Source: an uncultured Clostridia bacterium (GTDB lineage: Bacteria > Bacillota > Clostridia > Oscillospirales > Oscillospiraceae). From it: a stretch of DNA of 63,335 nucleotides. Below the pieces are notes generated by a model. It did not search any database, was not told where the DNA came from, and was given only the letters and a program-made list of their open reading frames with translations. The translations under genes were made by a program, and so were the position numbers. The stretch is from assembly GCA_947367115.1 (NCBI GenBank), contig CANBCW010000003.1, positions 1-63,335 of the forward strand. Reading direction: 5' to 3'. Below, piece by piece: positions 34,232 to 44,172 of this stretch; the first letter of the stretch is position 1; each line of letters begins with the position of its first letter.

Positions 34232-35566
34232 ATGGCGAATATAGGTTTTATATCCCTTGGATGTGCAAAGAATCAGGTTGACTGTGAGCGGATGATGTAT
34301 CGAGTTCGGGAAGCCGGACATGAGGTCTGCGCTGGCATTGAAGGCTGCGATGTTGTAGTTATCAATACCTGCGGCTTTATCGATTCGGCAAAATCAGAGG
34401 CCATCGATTACATCCTTATGACTGCCCAGCTAAAGGCTCAGGGGCTGGTTGGAAAAATACTTGTCACCGGTTGCCTGTCACAGCGCTATCAGGCGCAGAT
34501 CATGGAAGAACTGCCGGAGGTGGACGGTGTCCTCGGTACCGGCAGTTATACGGAAGTGGTTCCCGCCATTGACCGGCTGCTGGAGGGGGGAACGGTTTCG
34601 GAATTCGGTTCTATTGATGCACCGGAGCAGGAGACCGGACGCATCGTTACCACCCCGGAGCATTACGCGTTTATCAAAATTGCGGAAGGCTGCGATAATC
34701 GCTGCTCCTACTGCGTGATTCCATACCTGCGTGGAAAATTCCGCAGCCGTCAGATGGACGACGTGCTTTATGAAGCGCGGCTGCTGGCAGACAGCGGCGT
34801 GAAGGAACTCATCGTTGTGGCGCAGGATACCAGCCGGTACGGTACGGATCTTCCCGGCCATAAGCGGCTGCTGCCGGAACTGCTGCATAAGCTGTGCGAA
34901 ATTGAGGGGCTGGAGTGGGTTCGCGTCCACTACCTGTACCCGGATGAGATCGATGATGAGCTTATTGATGCGATTGCTTCTGAACCCAAGATCGTTAAGT
35001 ACTTGGATATTCCCATCCAGCACTGCAACAGTAAAATTCTTTCTCTGATGAACCGTCGTGGCGATGGTGATTACCTGCGCCGGTTGTTTGCAAAACTTCG
35101 CAGCTGTATTCCGGGGCTTGTGCTGCGTACCAGCATCATTACCGGTCTGCCCGGAGAAGGGGAGGCGGAATTTGAGGAGCTGTGCCTGTTCCTGAAGGAA
35201 CTGAAGCTGGAGCGGGTTGGCGCGTTCCCATTCTCTCCGGAGGAGGGGACCCCTGCCGCTGAAATGGAGCATCCGGACAGCGAGACTGCGCAGGAACGTG
35301 CCGCTATGGTTGAGACGATCCAGTCTCGAATCATGGATGAATATAACGAGGGCATGATCGGGAAAACGCTTAAAGTTCTGGTCGATGGTTTTGATGAAGA
35401 ATTCGAGCAGTACTACGGCCGTACATACGCTGACTCTCCGGATATTGACGGAAGGGTCTGGATTGCCTGTGAGGAAGACTTGTCTGAAGGTGATTTTGTG
35501 ACAGTGTGTATCGACGGCCTGGTGGAAGGCGACTTGTCCGGTTATCTTGTGGAGGATGAAGAATGA
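34232..35566 (+). CDS. rimO: Ribosomal protein S12 methylthiotransferase RimO
   Basis: RimO adds a methylthio group to an Asp of ribosomal protein S12 using two Fe-S clusters. The 444-residue protein has the UPF0004 cysteine (SLGCAKNQVDCE), the radical-SAM motif CDNRCSYC (CxxxCxxC), PYLRGKFRSR and a C-terminal TRAM domain. The ATG at 34232 has GGAGGAA upstream. pgsA overlaps its stop by 4 nt. Confidence 0.96.
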   Translation: MANIGFISLGCAKNQVDCERMMYRVREAGHEVCAGIEGCDVVVINTCGFIDSAKSEAIDYILMTAQLKAQGLVGKILVTGCLSQRYQAQIMEELPEVDGVLGTGSYTEVVPAIDRLLEGGTVSEFGSIDAPEQETGRIVTTPEHYAFIKIAEGCDNRCSYCVIPYLRGKFRSRQMDDVLYEARLLADSGVKELIVVAQDTSRYGTDLPGHKRLLPELLHKLCEIEGLEWVRVHYLYPDEIDDELIDAIASEPKIVKYLDIPIQHCNSKILSLMNRRGDGDYLRRLFAKLRSCIPGLVLRTSIITGLPGEGEAEFEELCLFLKELKLERVGAFPFSPEEGTPAAEMEHPDSETAQERAAMVETIQSRIMDEYNEGMIGKTLKVLVDGFDEEFEQYYGRTYADSPDIDGRVWIACEEDLSEGDFVTVCIDGLVEGDLSGYLVEDEE

Positions 35567-36093
35567 CGTTAGCTAGTAAGATCACGCTGATCCGGGTCGC
35601 GTTTATCCCGGTTTATATGGTTTTGATGTATTTAAGCGGCGGTCAGCCCGGTTTGTGGATGTGGCTGGCACTGGGGGTGTTTATTTTGGCCAGTCTGACG
35701 GATTATGTCGATGGTCAGATCGCGAGAAAGTATAATCAAGTCAGTGATTTTGGCAAGTTTCTGGATCCGCTGGCGGACAAGCTGCTGACCATTGCCGCGC
35801 TGACCATGTTCTGTGAATGGGGGCAGGTTCCCGCGTGGGCGCTGATGATCGTCCTGACCCGGGAGTTTGCTGTCACTGGCTTACGTTTGGTGGCTGTGGG
35901 CAAAGGTGTGGTTATTGCTGCCGGCTGGAGCGGTAAGGTCAAGACTGCCAGCTCTATGATCGGCCTATGTTTCCTGATGGCTTTCCCGACGGTGGGCTGG
36001 TTGTGCTGGCTTGTCGTTGGCATGATTGTGGTCACCACGGTGTATTCCGGAATTGAGTATTTTATACAGAATTGGAAGTGCCTTTGGGACTGA
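35563..36093 (+). CDS. pgsA: CDP-diacylglycerol-glycerol-3-phosphate phosphatidyltransferase
   Basis: PgsA makes phosphatidylglycerol phosphate, the first committed step to phosphatidylglycerol and cardiolipin. The 176-residue membrane protein has the CDP-alcohol phosphotransferase motif (DYVDGQIAR with later GKFLDPLADK) and several helices. Its ATG overlaps the rimO TGA. A long hairpin terminator begins at its stop codon. Confidence 0.94.
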   Translation: MTLASKITLIRVAFIPVYMVLMYLSGGQPGLWMWLALGVFILASLTDYVDGQIARKYNQVSDFGKFLDPLADKLLTIAALTMFCEWGQVPAWALMIVLTREFAVTGLRLVAVGKGVVIAAGWSGKVKTASSMIGLCFLMAFPTVGWLCWLVVGMIVVTTVYSGIEYFIQNWKCLWD

Positions 36094-36132
36094 GTATTTT
36101 GGCGTGCCGCTAAATCGGCACGCCAAAATACT
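36093..36132 (+). terminator. Terminator after pgsA
   Basis: A 17-bp stem: AGTATTTTGGCGTGCCG and its complement, loop CTAAAT. It starts at the last base of the pgsA stop codon. Confidence 0.75.
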
Positions 36133-36134
36133 TC

Positions 36135-36163
36135 TGGAAATACGGTTTACGATATGCTATAAT
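36135..36163 (+). promoter_or_regulatory. Promoter of the DUF4317 gene
   Basis: TGGAAA (36135-36140), 17 bp, TATAAT (36158-36163). Confidence 0.65.
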
Positions 36164-36206
36164 AAAAAAGCGGCTGTGCCGTAAATTTACATACTGCGAG
36201 GCAATT

Positions 36207-37358
36207 ATGAATACAAAAGAAATTGGCGAGATCCGACGGCGCGTGCGCCGGGATCGCAGCAATATGACAGCGCTTTATGGGTGCTATGTCAATGAAAATA
36301 AGGAAATTATCTCTGAATTTCATCAGAGCACCGGTATTATGCCGGAAAATGAGTCGGATAAGTATTTTGGTTTGATGCGGCGCTGTTTATCCGGTACGGT
36401 AGGTAAGAATCTCATTGATATTACCTTCAAGACCGCACAGGTAGCGGACAGCGAGGAACATAAGCTGTTGATGGAACTGCGTAATACCAAGCTGAAGGAA
36501 GAGAACCTTCGCATGGAATTCTATAAAAAGGTGATTGAGACAGTTTCCTTGCAGTGTAATTACCTGATTCTAATCGGCTGCGACAGCTACGATGTACCTT
36601 TCAAAAGCAAGGATGATGAAACGCAGTCTGACGCGTCCAGCGAGGTCTACACCTATCTTCTGTGTGCCGTCTGTCCTGTGAAGCAGACCAAGGCCAACCT
36701 TCATTATATTCCGGAATCAAAGGAATTTCACGACGGCGGTATGCAGAACATCGTTTCCGCACCAGAGTTGGGGTTCCTGTTCCCGGCCTTTGACAACCGG
36801 GCTACCAATATCTATAATGCCCTTTATTACACCCACAGCCCCAAGGAGAGCTACGAGGAGTTTGTGACTGCGGTATTCAATACGCCCATTCCCAAGCCCG
36901 CGGCCGAGCAGAAAAAATCCTTTGAGGCCTTGCTATCCACAGCACTGGACGAGGACTGCAATCTGGATGTCGTGCAAACTGTCCACGATCAGATCTGCCA
37001 GCGTATCGAACTGCATAAGGAGAGCAAAATCCCGGAGGCACTGATGGTCAGCAAAGCCGATGTGAAGGAAGTATTATCCTCCTGCGGTGTGTCGGAGGAG
37101 CATCTTGCCAAATTCAGTGTGGATTATGATGAGGTATTTGGCTTTGAAGCGGATCTTCATCCCAAGAATATCATTGATAACAAGCGTTTTGAGATACACA
37201 CACCGGATGTGTCCATTAAGGTGGCGCCGGATCGGACGGATCTAATTGAAACCCGCGTCATTGGCGGCGTAAAATACATTCTGATCAATGCGGAAGAGGA
37301 TGTGGAGGTTAACGGTGTTAACATCCATATCGCTGAAGCTGAGCCTGCAACCGTATAA
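36207..37358 (+). CDS. DUF4317 protein
   Basis: The 383-residue protein starts MNTKEIGEIRRRVRRDRSN, which with the following YGCYVNENKEIIS identifies the DUF4317 family, abundant in gut Clostridia and of unknown function. It is soluble, with no signal peptide or helix. A C-terminal part contains repeated KVAPDRTDLIETR-type strands. It is a single gene between its own promoter and a bidirectional terminator. Confidence 0.88.
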   Translation: MNTKEIGEIRRRVRRDRSNMTALYGCYVNENKEIISEFHQSTGIMPENESDKYFGLMRRCLSGTVGKNLIDITFKTAQVADSEEHKLLMELRNTKLKEENLRMEFYKKVIETVSLQCNYLILIGCDSYDVPFKSKDDETQSDASSEVYTYLLCAVCPVKQTKANLHYIPESKEFHDGGMQNIVSAPELGFLFPAFDNRATNIYNALYYTHSPKESYEEFVTAVFNTPIPKPAAEQKKSFEALLSTALDEDCNLDVVQTVHDQICQRIELHKESKIPEALMVSKADVKEVLSSCGVSEEHLAKFSVDYDEVFGFEADLHPKNIIDNKRFEIHTPDVSIKVAPDRTDLIETRVIGGVKYILINAEEDVEVNGVNIHIAEAEPATV

Positions 37359-37412
37359 AATGATAGCATTTTACCTGTGTTCAGGCATGAGCGAGAAAAC
37401 ACCAAGAAAGTA

Positions 37413-37456
37413 AAAACATCCTGCTGGCAGGCTCATACCTTCCAGCAGGATGTTTT
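37413..37456. terminator. Bidirectional terminator
   Basis: AAAACATCCTGCTGG (37413-37427) and CCAGCAGGATGTTTT (37442-37456), 15 bp, between the converging DUF4317 and kinase-like genes. Confidence 0.85.
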
Positions 37457-37463
37457 GCTTTCT

Positions 37464-38072
37464 TTATTCTTTGGTTTTGGCCATGGCGACGATCAGCTCG
37501 ACACAGGTATCGATGCCGAGTGTGCCGCTGTTCAGACAAAGGTCATAATTGCGGGCCTGACCCCAGACACGCCCGGTGTAGTGCTCATAGTTGATCATAC
37601 GGCGCTTGTCCTTTTCATTGAGCCGGGTTTCAGGACTTTTTTCGGATTCGCCGTAAAGCCGAACGATGCGGTCGGCCCGATAATCCATATCAGCGTGAAT
37701 GAAAACATCTAAACAATTCTTGCGGTCTTTGAGGATATAATCCGCATTGCGGCCTACAATGACGCAGGGGCCTTTGTCGGCAAGCTGCATGATGACATTG
37801 CATTGGATACTCCACAGGAAATCCGCCGTAGACATACCGTTCATGACACCGGGGACTCCCTGATGGGAAAAGGCGTAGGCAAAACGGCTGCGCGTCGGGG
37901 CGTGCTCACCATGTTCTTCCACAAATGTGGGAGCGAAACCGGACTCCAGTGCAATCTGATCCACCAGCTCCTTATCGTAGAAGGGGATGCCAAGCCGTTT
38001 GGCAACTTCCCGGCCGATGCTACGTCCGCCACTGCCAAATTCACGGCTGATGGTAATGACTTTTGTTTCCAT
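37464..38072 (-). CDS. Cytidylate kinase-like family protein
   Basis: The 202-residue protein begins METKVITISREFGSGGRSIG, the P-loop pattern of the cytidylate-kinase-like family common in Clostridia. The nucleotide or substrate is unknown; the canonical Cmk is a different gene. An Arg/Asp-rich lid-like region (YGESEKSPETRLNEKDKRR) is present. The ATG follows AGGAGG and a strong promoter. It may have a phosphorylation role outside nucleotide metabolism. Confidence 0.9.
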   Translation of the reverse strand: METKVITISREFGSGGRSIGREVAKRLGIPFYDKELVDQIALESGFAPTFVEEHGEHAPTRSRFAYAFSHQGVPGVMNGMSTADFLWSIQCNVIMQLADKGPCVIVGRNADYILKDRKNCLDVFIHADMDYRADRIVRLYGESEKSPETRLNEKDKRRMINYEHYTGRVWGQARNYDLCLNSGTLGIDTCVELIVAMAKTKE

Positions 38073-38105
38073 AAGAACGCCTCCTCATGCTGTTTTGATA
38101 CTTTT

Positions 38106-38133
38106 ATTATATCAGAACCGGGAGAATTGTCAA
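38106..38133 (-). promoter_or_regulatory. SigA promoter of the kinase-like gene
   Basis: Minus-strand TTGACA (38128-38133), 16 bp, TATAAT (38106-38111): both boxes are consensus. Confidence 0.88.
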
Positions 38134-38180
38134 TTTGAAAATGGCCGCTGTTGAAAAACATGTGCACACATAAGAAAAAG

Positions 38181-38207
38181 TGCCAAAGCACTAAATGTGC
38201 TTTGGCA
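38181..38207 (-). terminator. Terminator of the 38226 gene
   Basis: TGCCAAAGCAC/GTGCTTTGGCA, 11-bp stem, TAAAT loop, flanked by A and T runs on both sides. Confidence 0.85.
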
Positions 38208-38225
38208 TTTTTGAATCAAAGATGA

Positions 38226-39890
38226 TTACTCGCGATCCAGAACCTTGCTGGGCTTCTTGGAACCATCGGTAGCGTAAATGCTATCCTCGTTCGCGGCATA
38301 GACGATACCATTCTCAGTGGAATTGATACCAGAGATATCGCTGAGAACCTTGGAGCCCTTCTTGCCGTTGCTGGTAGCGTAAAGGTCGCCATCCACGATG
38401 TAGTAGACAACGTCCTTTGCGTTGATTGCCAGACCCTCGATGCTGTCGTTGCAGACAACGGTAGCTCTGCCGCCCTTCTTGCCATTGGTGCTGTACAGGG
38501 AGCTATCGGAGTAGTAGTACACCAGCTTGCGATCGGAGGTGACGATGTAGGCATCCACATCATCAGCCAGCTTGACGTAACGCTCGGTGGCCTTATCGCC
38601 ATCGCTGATCTTGACCACACGCAGCTCGTCGCCGTCATAGATGTAGTACAGGTACTCAGCGGACTCGTCCAGGGTCACATTGGAAACCTTGGAGACCAGC
38701 TTAACGGTCTTATCGGAGTTTTTCTTGATCAGCCAGACACTGGTGGTGTCGTTATCGGTAGCGGTATAAACATGGTCATACAGGTTGGAAACAGGGTAGG
38801 TATAGTTGCCATCGTAGAAAGAGGAGGCGTTGGGGGCAACGATCAGGCTCAGGCGGTTAGAGGAAGCCTTTACGCCTTCCTTGCCCTTGGTGGAAATGTA
38901 GGTCTTGCCCTCGTTGTAGAACATGATCTGAGTGTGATCGTCATTGAAACGGACGGAAGTGGTGCTGATAGCACCCAGCTTGGTGCCTTCACCCTTCGTG
39001 TCGTAGCTGTACAGGCTGCTTTCGCCCTCTTCGTTTTCACGGATAGCGTAGATGTACGTGCCGTTGTTGGACATGCCGACCAGATCAGTTTCAGCGGAGG
39101 TGATCTTCACAGGATCCTTGCCCTTGGAGAACATCAGCTTTGCTTCATCGTCGTCGTTCTCAACATAGTAGGCTACGGACTTGCCATCCGGAGCAATGAC
39201 ATAGTTCATGCTGCTCAGCTCGTCAGTGATGGTGGTGGACTTACCGCTGCCGACATTGTACAAACTCAGCGTGTAAGTATCCTCGTCCTTCGTGACATAA
39301 GCGACACCCTTGCCGGACACACTGATCTCAAAGTCGTAGACATCTTCGGCGACCTGCTTCAGCTTCTTGCCGTTGAGAACGTACAGAACGCCGTCGTCAG
39401 TCGTCAGAGCCATGACCTTACCGTCCAGACTGGTGTTGTAATCGTCAACACCATCGGCCTCGATAGTGTCGGACAGTGCCTTTTTGTCGACGACAAAGTG
39501 GATCTCACCGTCGATGGTGGTAGGCAGAGTGGTCTGCTTCAGCTGAACATAGCCGTTGCTGCCGGAAGCAATGACGGAAATGATACTGGCAATGAGCAGA
39601 ACCAGTACGACAACGCCGATGCCCAACAGAACCTTCTTGTTGGAAAGGAAAGGCTTTACTTTGTCCCACAGGGGCTTAACGGTGCTGACCAGCTGATCTT
39701 TGACTTCATTGACGTCGATCTTGAAGCCTTCCTTCTCGGGAGCGGCGGTTGCCACGGGGGCGGCAGCCTGCTCGACAGGAGCGGCGGGGGCGACGGGAGC
39801 AGTCACGTCAGGCTGGGCAATGGGGGTGCCACAGATGACACAGAACTTGGATTCCGGCGCCAATTCAGCGCCGCATTTGGTGCAGTTCAT
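38226..39890 (-). CDS. Zinc-ribbon membrane protein with propeller-like exterior
   Basis: The 554-residue protein has a cytosolic double-CxxC zinc ribbon (MNCTKCGAELAPESKFCVIC), an Ala/Pro linker, a short acidic segment, one transmembrane helix (about residues 103-125) and a long exterior part. That part has recurring strand pairs such as YLYYIYDGDELRVVKI, VYYIVDGDLYATS and GIVYAANEDSIYATDG, in the style of DUF5050/beta-propeller blades. The ATG at 39890 follows AAAGGAG; the promoter is consensus. It is divergent from the VWA gene and shares the zinc-ribbon theme with 44173-46596. Function unknown; probably sensing or binding at the cell surface. Confidence 0.8.
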   Translation of the reverse strand: MNCTKCGAELAPESKFCVICGTPIAQPDVTAPVAPAAPVEQAAAPVATAAPEKEGFKIDVNEVKDQLVSTVKPLWDKVKPFLSNKKVLLGIGVVVLVLLIASIISVIASGSNGYVQLKQTTLPTTIDGEIHFVVDKKALSDTIEADGVDDYNTSLDGKVMALTTDDGVLYVLNGKKLKQVAEDVYDFEISVSGKGVAYVTKDEDTYTLSLYNVGSGKSTTITDELSSMNYVIAPDGKSVAYYVENDDDEAKLMFSKGKDPVKITSAETDLVGMSNNGTYIYAIRENEEGESSLYSYDTKGEGTKLGAISTTSVRFNDDHTQIMFYNEGKTYISTKGKEGVKASSNRLSLIVAPNASSFYDGNYTYPVSNLYDHVYTATDNDTTSVWLIKKNSDKTVKLVSKVSNVTLDESAEYLYYIYDGDELRVVKISDGDKATERYVKLADDVDAYIVTSDRKLVYYYSDSSLYSTNGKKGGRATVVCNDSIEGLAINAKDVVYYIVDGDLYATSNGKKGSKVLSDISGINSTENGIVYAANEDSIYATDGSKKPSKVLDRE

Positions 39891-39925
39891 AGTGAGTTCT
39901 CCTTTCGGATTTAGTTTACATTTAA

Positions 39926-39954
39926 AGTATAGCACCCTTTTTTAAGGTTGTCAA
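39926..39954 (-). promoter_or_regulatory. SigA promoter of the 38226 gene
   Basis: Minus-strand TTGACA (39949-39954), 17 bp, TATACT (39926-39931). Confidence 0.88.
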
Positions 39955-40016
39955 TGAATTAACAAAATCATTGCGGTTTATCGTTCGGCAAAACGATGTT
40001 TTTTGACAACATCGCA

Positions 40017-40045
40017 TTGACTTGCGCTTCAAAGAATGGTACATT
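40017..40045 (+). promoter_or_regulatory. Promoter of the VWA gene
   Basis: TTGACT (40017-40022), 17 bp, TACATT (40040-40045). A short palindrome (CGATGTT/AACATCG, 39994-40013) lies just upstream, between this and the divergent promoter. Confidence 0.7.
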
Positions 40046-40121
40046 TAATATGTAGTTCATAAATTTAGGAAAGGATTTTCCCGGTGGTGAAAGCTTCATA
40101 GCCGGGAATGAGGAGGGTGCT

Positions 40122-43100
40122 ATGGATCTATTGTTGCAGATTGCTCTGGGTGTGGTTCCTGCGTTCCTGCTCCTGCTGGTGTTCACGGTTGTTGCCCGCA
40201 AGCAGCTGGTGCCGAAAATCATTGCCATGGTACTTATGCTGTGCGTTGGCGCAGGCGGAACAGTCGGGTATTTCATGGGACAGACCGAGACTGCTTCCAA
40301 TGTATCCGCTGACAGTGCAGATACCATGGATCTGGTGTATGCGCTGGTCGCAAGCGGTGATTCTCAGAGGGCAGGGGAGCTCCTTGACGAGCTAATGACC
40401 GACACGGTGTATTCTCCGGAATACAGCCTGTGTAAAGCGCGGCTCTATGTGCTGCAGGGGAACTATGTACCGGCAAAGGGAATGTACGAAAAGGTCATTG
40501 CGGAGGGATTGTCTACTGATGATATCCGTTCGGAGTATGACTTGGCGGCACAATGCGTCAGCGGTCAGAACATCGATCAGGCTCTGCTGGAGCATGACAG
40601 CAGCTACGGTGCTTCCATCCCCAATGTGGATACATTGCTTGCGAACACCGAAAAGGCGAAGATTGATCTGACCGCGGCGGTACAGTTGGCGGTAGAAGAT
40701 AAAACGGAACACTTAACAGACGCGCTGGTCGAGGGCGCTGCCGGCATCAGTGAGGCAGAGGATCTCTACGACAGCTACGTCAATGACGAGGGCGTTGATG
40801 AGGAACAGGTCAAAACCGTGCTTAAGAAGCTCACGACGATGGAGCGCAAGCATCCGGGCGTGTTCACCCAGTCTATTGCCCGTCTGGCCAAACTCAAGCT
40901 GCGGCTGATTCAGGGAGATTATGACGGCATTGCCTCTGATGTGGATGCAAACGCCGATTATAAGGAATTGATGGTCGTGACGGAATTGTACCTCAACGAC
41001 TATATTTCCAAAAAGGATTTTTCCAAGGATTTTGCGTCCGATAATGTTGAGAAGTACCAGGCTGTTCTGGATCAGCTGAGGACAGTGTACAATTCTCAAT
41101 TGATCAACGAAAGTGCTGCGATCCGCAAGCAGGTCAAGGGATATATGGATGATTTGCAGTACTGTGTGGATAATCCCGGCATTGCCAAGATTCAGGAAAT
41201 GCTGGAAGAGTATGCCGAGAGCGCCAATGCGACGGACGGATCTAAAGTTTATCTGCAGCTTTCCAATCTGGCCCATGACCGGGGCAGCGACAGCGCCGCG
41301 GATGAATACATGACCGGCGCGATGAACACCGTTGGTGACTGTACCGATCAGGCATATACCGACCCGATGTATCAGATCATCGGTGTGATCAATGACAAGG
41401 ATAACACCGAAGGCCTGAAGAACATTGATCAGTATGTAGATCAGATTCTGGAGAACTCCACGACTATGCAGCTGCACGCCGCGGTGCGTGTTCCTGCGCC
41501 CAGCGAGGATGAGGATGATAAGGAAGAGGAGCAGAAGGTTGCTTTCGATACATATGTTTCTGACTATGTTAGTCAGAAACGTACCGCGATCAGCATCATC
41601 GAGCTTAACACCTCCAACTTCTCTGAAATCGTCATGGATGTCAGCGTGGACGGCGATATCGCCATGTCCGCGGAACGGCTGAAGAGTCTGCTGAATATCA
41701 CCGATTGCGGTGCGGAGATCGTGGACTTCACTGTGGAAGATATCTCTTACGATAAAACCAATATTATTCTGGTCTGTGACGTTTCCGGCAGTATGGACGG
41801 TTCTCCGATTGAGGATCTGAAGAGCGCGGTGAGTCTGTTTGTTAATGATAAGACAGACAAGGAACATATTGGCCTGGTCACCTTCGCATCCAGTGTGAAG
41901 GATGTATACGGCCTGAACGCGACGGTTGACGAGCTGAACGCGGCAGCCTCCGCTCTGTATGCCAGCGGCGGCACCAATATGTATGACGCGGTGATTCATG
42001 CGATCTCCATGCTGGAGGCGGAGAATGATGCCATGAATATCATCATCCTGATGTCCGATGGTAACGATGGCAACTATCACTCTGAGGAGAGCATCAACAG
42101 CAATATCTGCCAGCCCTGCCTGAATAACGGCATCGTGCTGTACAGCATTGGTCTGGGCAGCAGTGTCGATTCTGCTTATCTGGATACATTCGCCACCGGT
42201 ACCGGCGGCAGCTATCTGTATGTTTCCGATTCTCAAACTCTTGCTGCGTTCTATGAGTATCTGCATAATCTGATTGCTAACCGCTATCGAATCACATTCA
42301 AGGCGGTGGATACCTTCACCAATGACCGTACGGTTCGGGTGGAGATCGATGGGGATGATCTCGCCTATGATGAGCGCCACTATACGTTGGGGGCAGAAGG
42401 AACGGATGAAGAGGCGCAGGAGGTTCTGAAGGATAAGTACCTCTATGGTTTGGATACCAGACTGCTTTACAAGTCCGATAAGGCGCAGAGCATCAACCTG
42501 AAATGTGAAGGCTTCACGAAAGATGATAAGGTCACAGTTACCTTCAAAGGCGACCTGAGCTATTCCGTCAGCTGCAAGTTTGTCAGTGAGACCTGCTATG
42601 CGCTGACCATTCCCTCCAACATTGCTGTGGGTGAGTATGATATGATCGTCACGGTCAATGATTACACGGCCTACTTCAATAAGGAGCTGATTATTGGCGC
42701 GGAGGACTTTATCACGACCTATGGCCCCTATACCTTTACCTCCTGCGTCAAGAAGGAAAATGGCAGCAGTGTGGAGCTGTCCGGTTATGTCTGCATGAAT
42801 AGCTGGCTGTATTTCAACGGTTCTGTTACCTTGACTGGTGACCTGGAGGATGGTGCGTCCATCAGCATGTACGATGGCAGCGGCAGCTATATCCAGTACA
42901 GCACCAGCAACGCAAAGGGACTGGCGAAATATCTGGCGGAGAAGAATAAGACGGTTGGCGTGCCCGCTCTGGGCAGCCTGACGCTCTACAACGATACCTT
43001 CCACTCCGCAACCTCCGGAGATTACAAAGTAGACACGGTGGCACTGCCGGCGGCATATGTGTCCAATGTTCTGACTTTCTCTACCCCCGGTATCAGTCTG

Positions 43101-44156
43101 TATCCGAATTCGATTAAGTATGACATCAGTGCCTTTGATACCAAATTCCCCTTCCAAGGTGATGTCCTGAAGTCCAGTGGTATGACAAAGCTGTTCTCGT
43201 TTGAGTGGGACGCGGAAGTGATCCTGACCAACATGACGGTGGGTCTGAATGCGGAGTTTAAGTCTGAGCATGACAGCAAGAACTATTCCACTGTGAACCT
43301 TGGCTCCATGCCCATCTATCTGAACCCTGCTGAGTTCGAAGTGAAGATCAATACAGTGGAGAACGAGTACTTCGTCAAGTACAAGACTCGGGTCATGTTC
43401 CTGCCTGTGGATGGCATGGGATTCTCGCTGAAGTGGAGCGGCAGCCTTGTACCCGAGGAGATCCGGCTGTACTGCGACGCGGATTTGAATACCAATTTCA
43501 GCGGCGTACCGGTTACATTCAGCGACTTTGAACTGGCTCTGGGCGATATTGATCCCAGCGTATCCGTGCTGAAGTGGTCGCTGGAGGGAAAGACAAAAAT
43601 TTCTGTTGCCAGCGTTTCCGCGGTTCTGCCAAAGCTGGATGATTATATTGGCGACGTAGCTCTGTGCTCTCTGGATAATACCACGTTGAAGTTCAGCCTG
43701 GGTCAGCGCTATATTATGGCATCTACGGAATTCAAGCTCTTTGATAAGGTCAAGATGGGCTCTGTCCTGATTGAGTGCGGAAAACTCAGCTATACCAATG
43801 AGCTGCTTGACATGGAGGGAGTCAGTACCAGCGGCCTGCGGGTCGTTGTGAACAAGGGTCTTGACTGGGACTCCGACAACTGTGATATCAATATGACCGG
43901 CGAGGTCGAGGCTACCATCACCGACCGGTACATCGGTGTCATGGTTACCGGTGAATGCAGTATTGAGGTCAAGTGGTGGGTGTTTAAGAAGGACGCTGAA
44001 CTGAAGGGCACCGGCCTGATGGGTGTCTACAAGGATCGCTCCGGCGATGTGATTTTCACCGTTCGTGCCACCGGTACCGATGGCAACAAGAATCGCGGCA
44101 TCAACGTGACCTGGTCGAAGCGCCATGGCAAGGATGTCGACACCAAATATTATTGA
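40122..44156 (+). CDS. Large membrane-anchored von Willebrand A domain protein
   Basis: The 1344-residue protein has two N-terminal hydrophobic helices (about 4-24 and 32-54), then a long helical region to about residue 450 with repeat-like DDLQYCVDNPG and LDQLRTVYNSQ segments, and a VWA domain with the MIDAS DVSGSM (Asp553) plus GGTNMYDA. The last 600 residues look like beta-rich surface domains with SLGSMPIYLNP and FTSCVKKENGSS stretches; I do not recognise a family. VWA domains bind metal-dependent ligands, so a role in adhesion or complex assembly is plausible. The ATG at 40122 follows GAGGAGG. A second gene of the cluster starts 16 nt after its stop. Confidence 0.85.
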   Translation: MDLLLQIALGVVPAFLLLLVFTVVARKQLVPKIIAMVLMLCVGAGGTVGYFMGQTETASNVSADSADTMDLVYALVASGDSQRAGELLDELMTDTVYSPEYSLCKARLYVLQGNYVPAKGMYEKVIAEGLSTDDIRSEYDLAAQCVSGQNIDQALLEHDSSYGASIPNVDTLLANTEKAKIDLTAAVQLAVEDKTEHLTDALVEGAAGISEAEDLYDSYVNDEGVDEEQVKTVLKKLTTMERKHPGVFTQSIARLAKLKLRLIQGDYDGIASDVDANADYKELMVVTELYLNDYISKKDFSKDFASDNVEKYQAVLDQLRTVYNSQLINESAAIRKQVKGYMDDLQYCVDNPGIAKIQEMLEEYAESANATDGSKVYLQLSNLAHDRGSDSAADEYMTGAMNTVGDCTDQAYTDPMYQIIGVINDKDNTEGLKNIDQYVDQILENSTTMQLHAAVRVPAPSEDEDDKEEEQKVAFDTYVSDYVSQKRTAISIIELNTSNFSEIVMDVSVDGDIAMSAERLKSLLNITDCGAEIVDFTVEDISYDKTNIILVCDVSGSMDGSPIEDLKSAVSLFVNDKTDKEHIGLVTFASSVKDVYGLNATVDELNAAASALYASGGTNMYDAVIHAISMLEAENDAMNIIILMSDGNDGNYHSEESINSNICQPCLNNGIVLYSIGLGSSVDSAYLDTFATGTGGSYLYVSDSQTLAAFYEYLHNLIANRYRITFKAVDTFTNDRTVRVEIDGDDLAYDERHYTLGAEGTDEEAQEVLKDKYLYGLDTRLLYKSDKAQSINLKCEGFTKDDKVTVTFKGDLSYSVSCKFVSETCYALTIPSNIAVGEYDMIVTVNDYTAYFNKELIIGAEDFITTYGPYTFTSCVKKENGSSVELSGYVCMNSWLYFNGSVTLTGDLEDGASISMYDGSGSYIQYSTSNAKGLAKYLAEKNKTVGVPALGSLTLYNDTFHSATSGDYKVDTVALPAAYVSNVLTFSTPGISLYPNSIKYDISAFDTKFPFQGDVLKSSGMTKLFSFEWDAEVILTNMTVGLNAEFKSEHDSKNYSTVNLGSMPIYLNPAEFEVKINTVENEYFVKYKTRVMFLPVDGMGFSLKWSGSLVPEEIRLYCDADLNTNFSGVPVTFSDFELALGDIDPSVSVLKWSLEGKTKISVASVSAVLPKLDDYIGDVALCSLDNTTLKFSLGQRYIMASTEFKLFDKVKMGSVLIECGKLSYTNELLDMEGVSTSGLRVVVNKGLDWDSDNCDINMTGEVEATITDRYIGVMVTGECSIEVKWWVFKKDAELKGTGLMGVYKDRSGDVIFTVRATGTDGNKNRGINVTWSKRHGKDVDTKYY

Positions 44157-44172
44157 TCGGAGGAACTGAACA

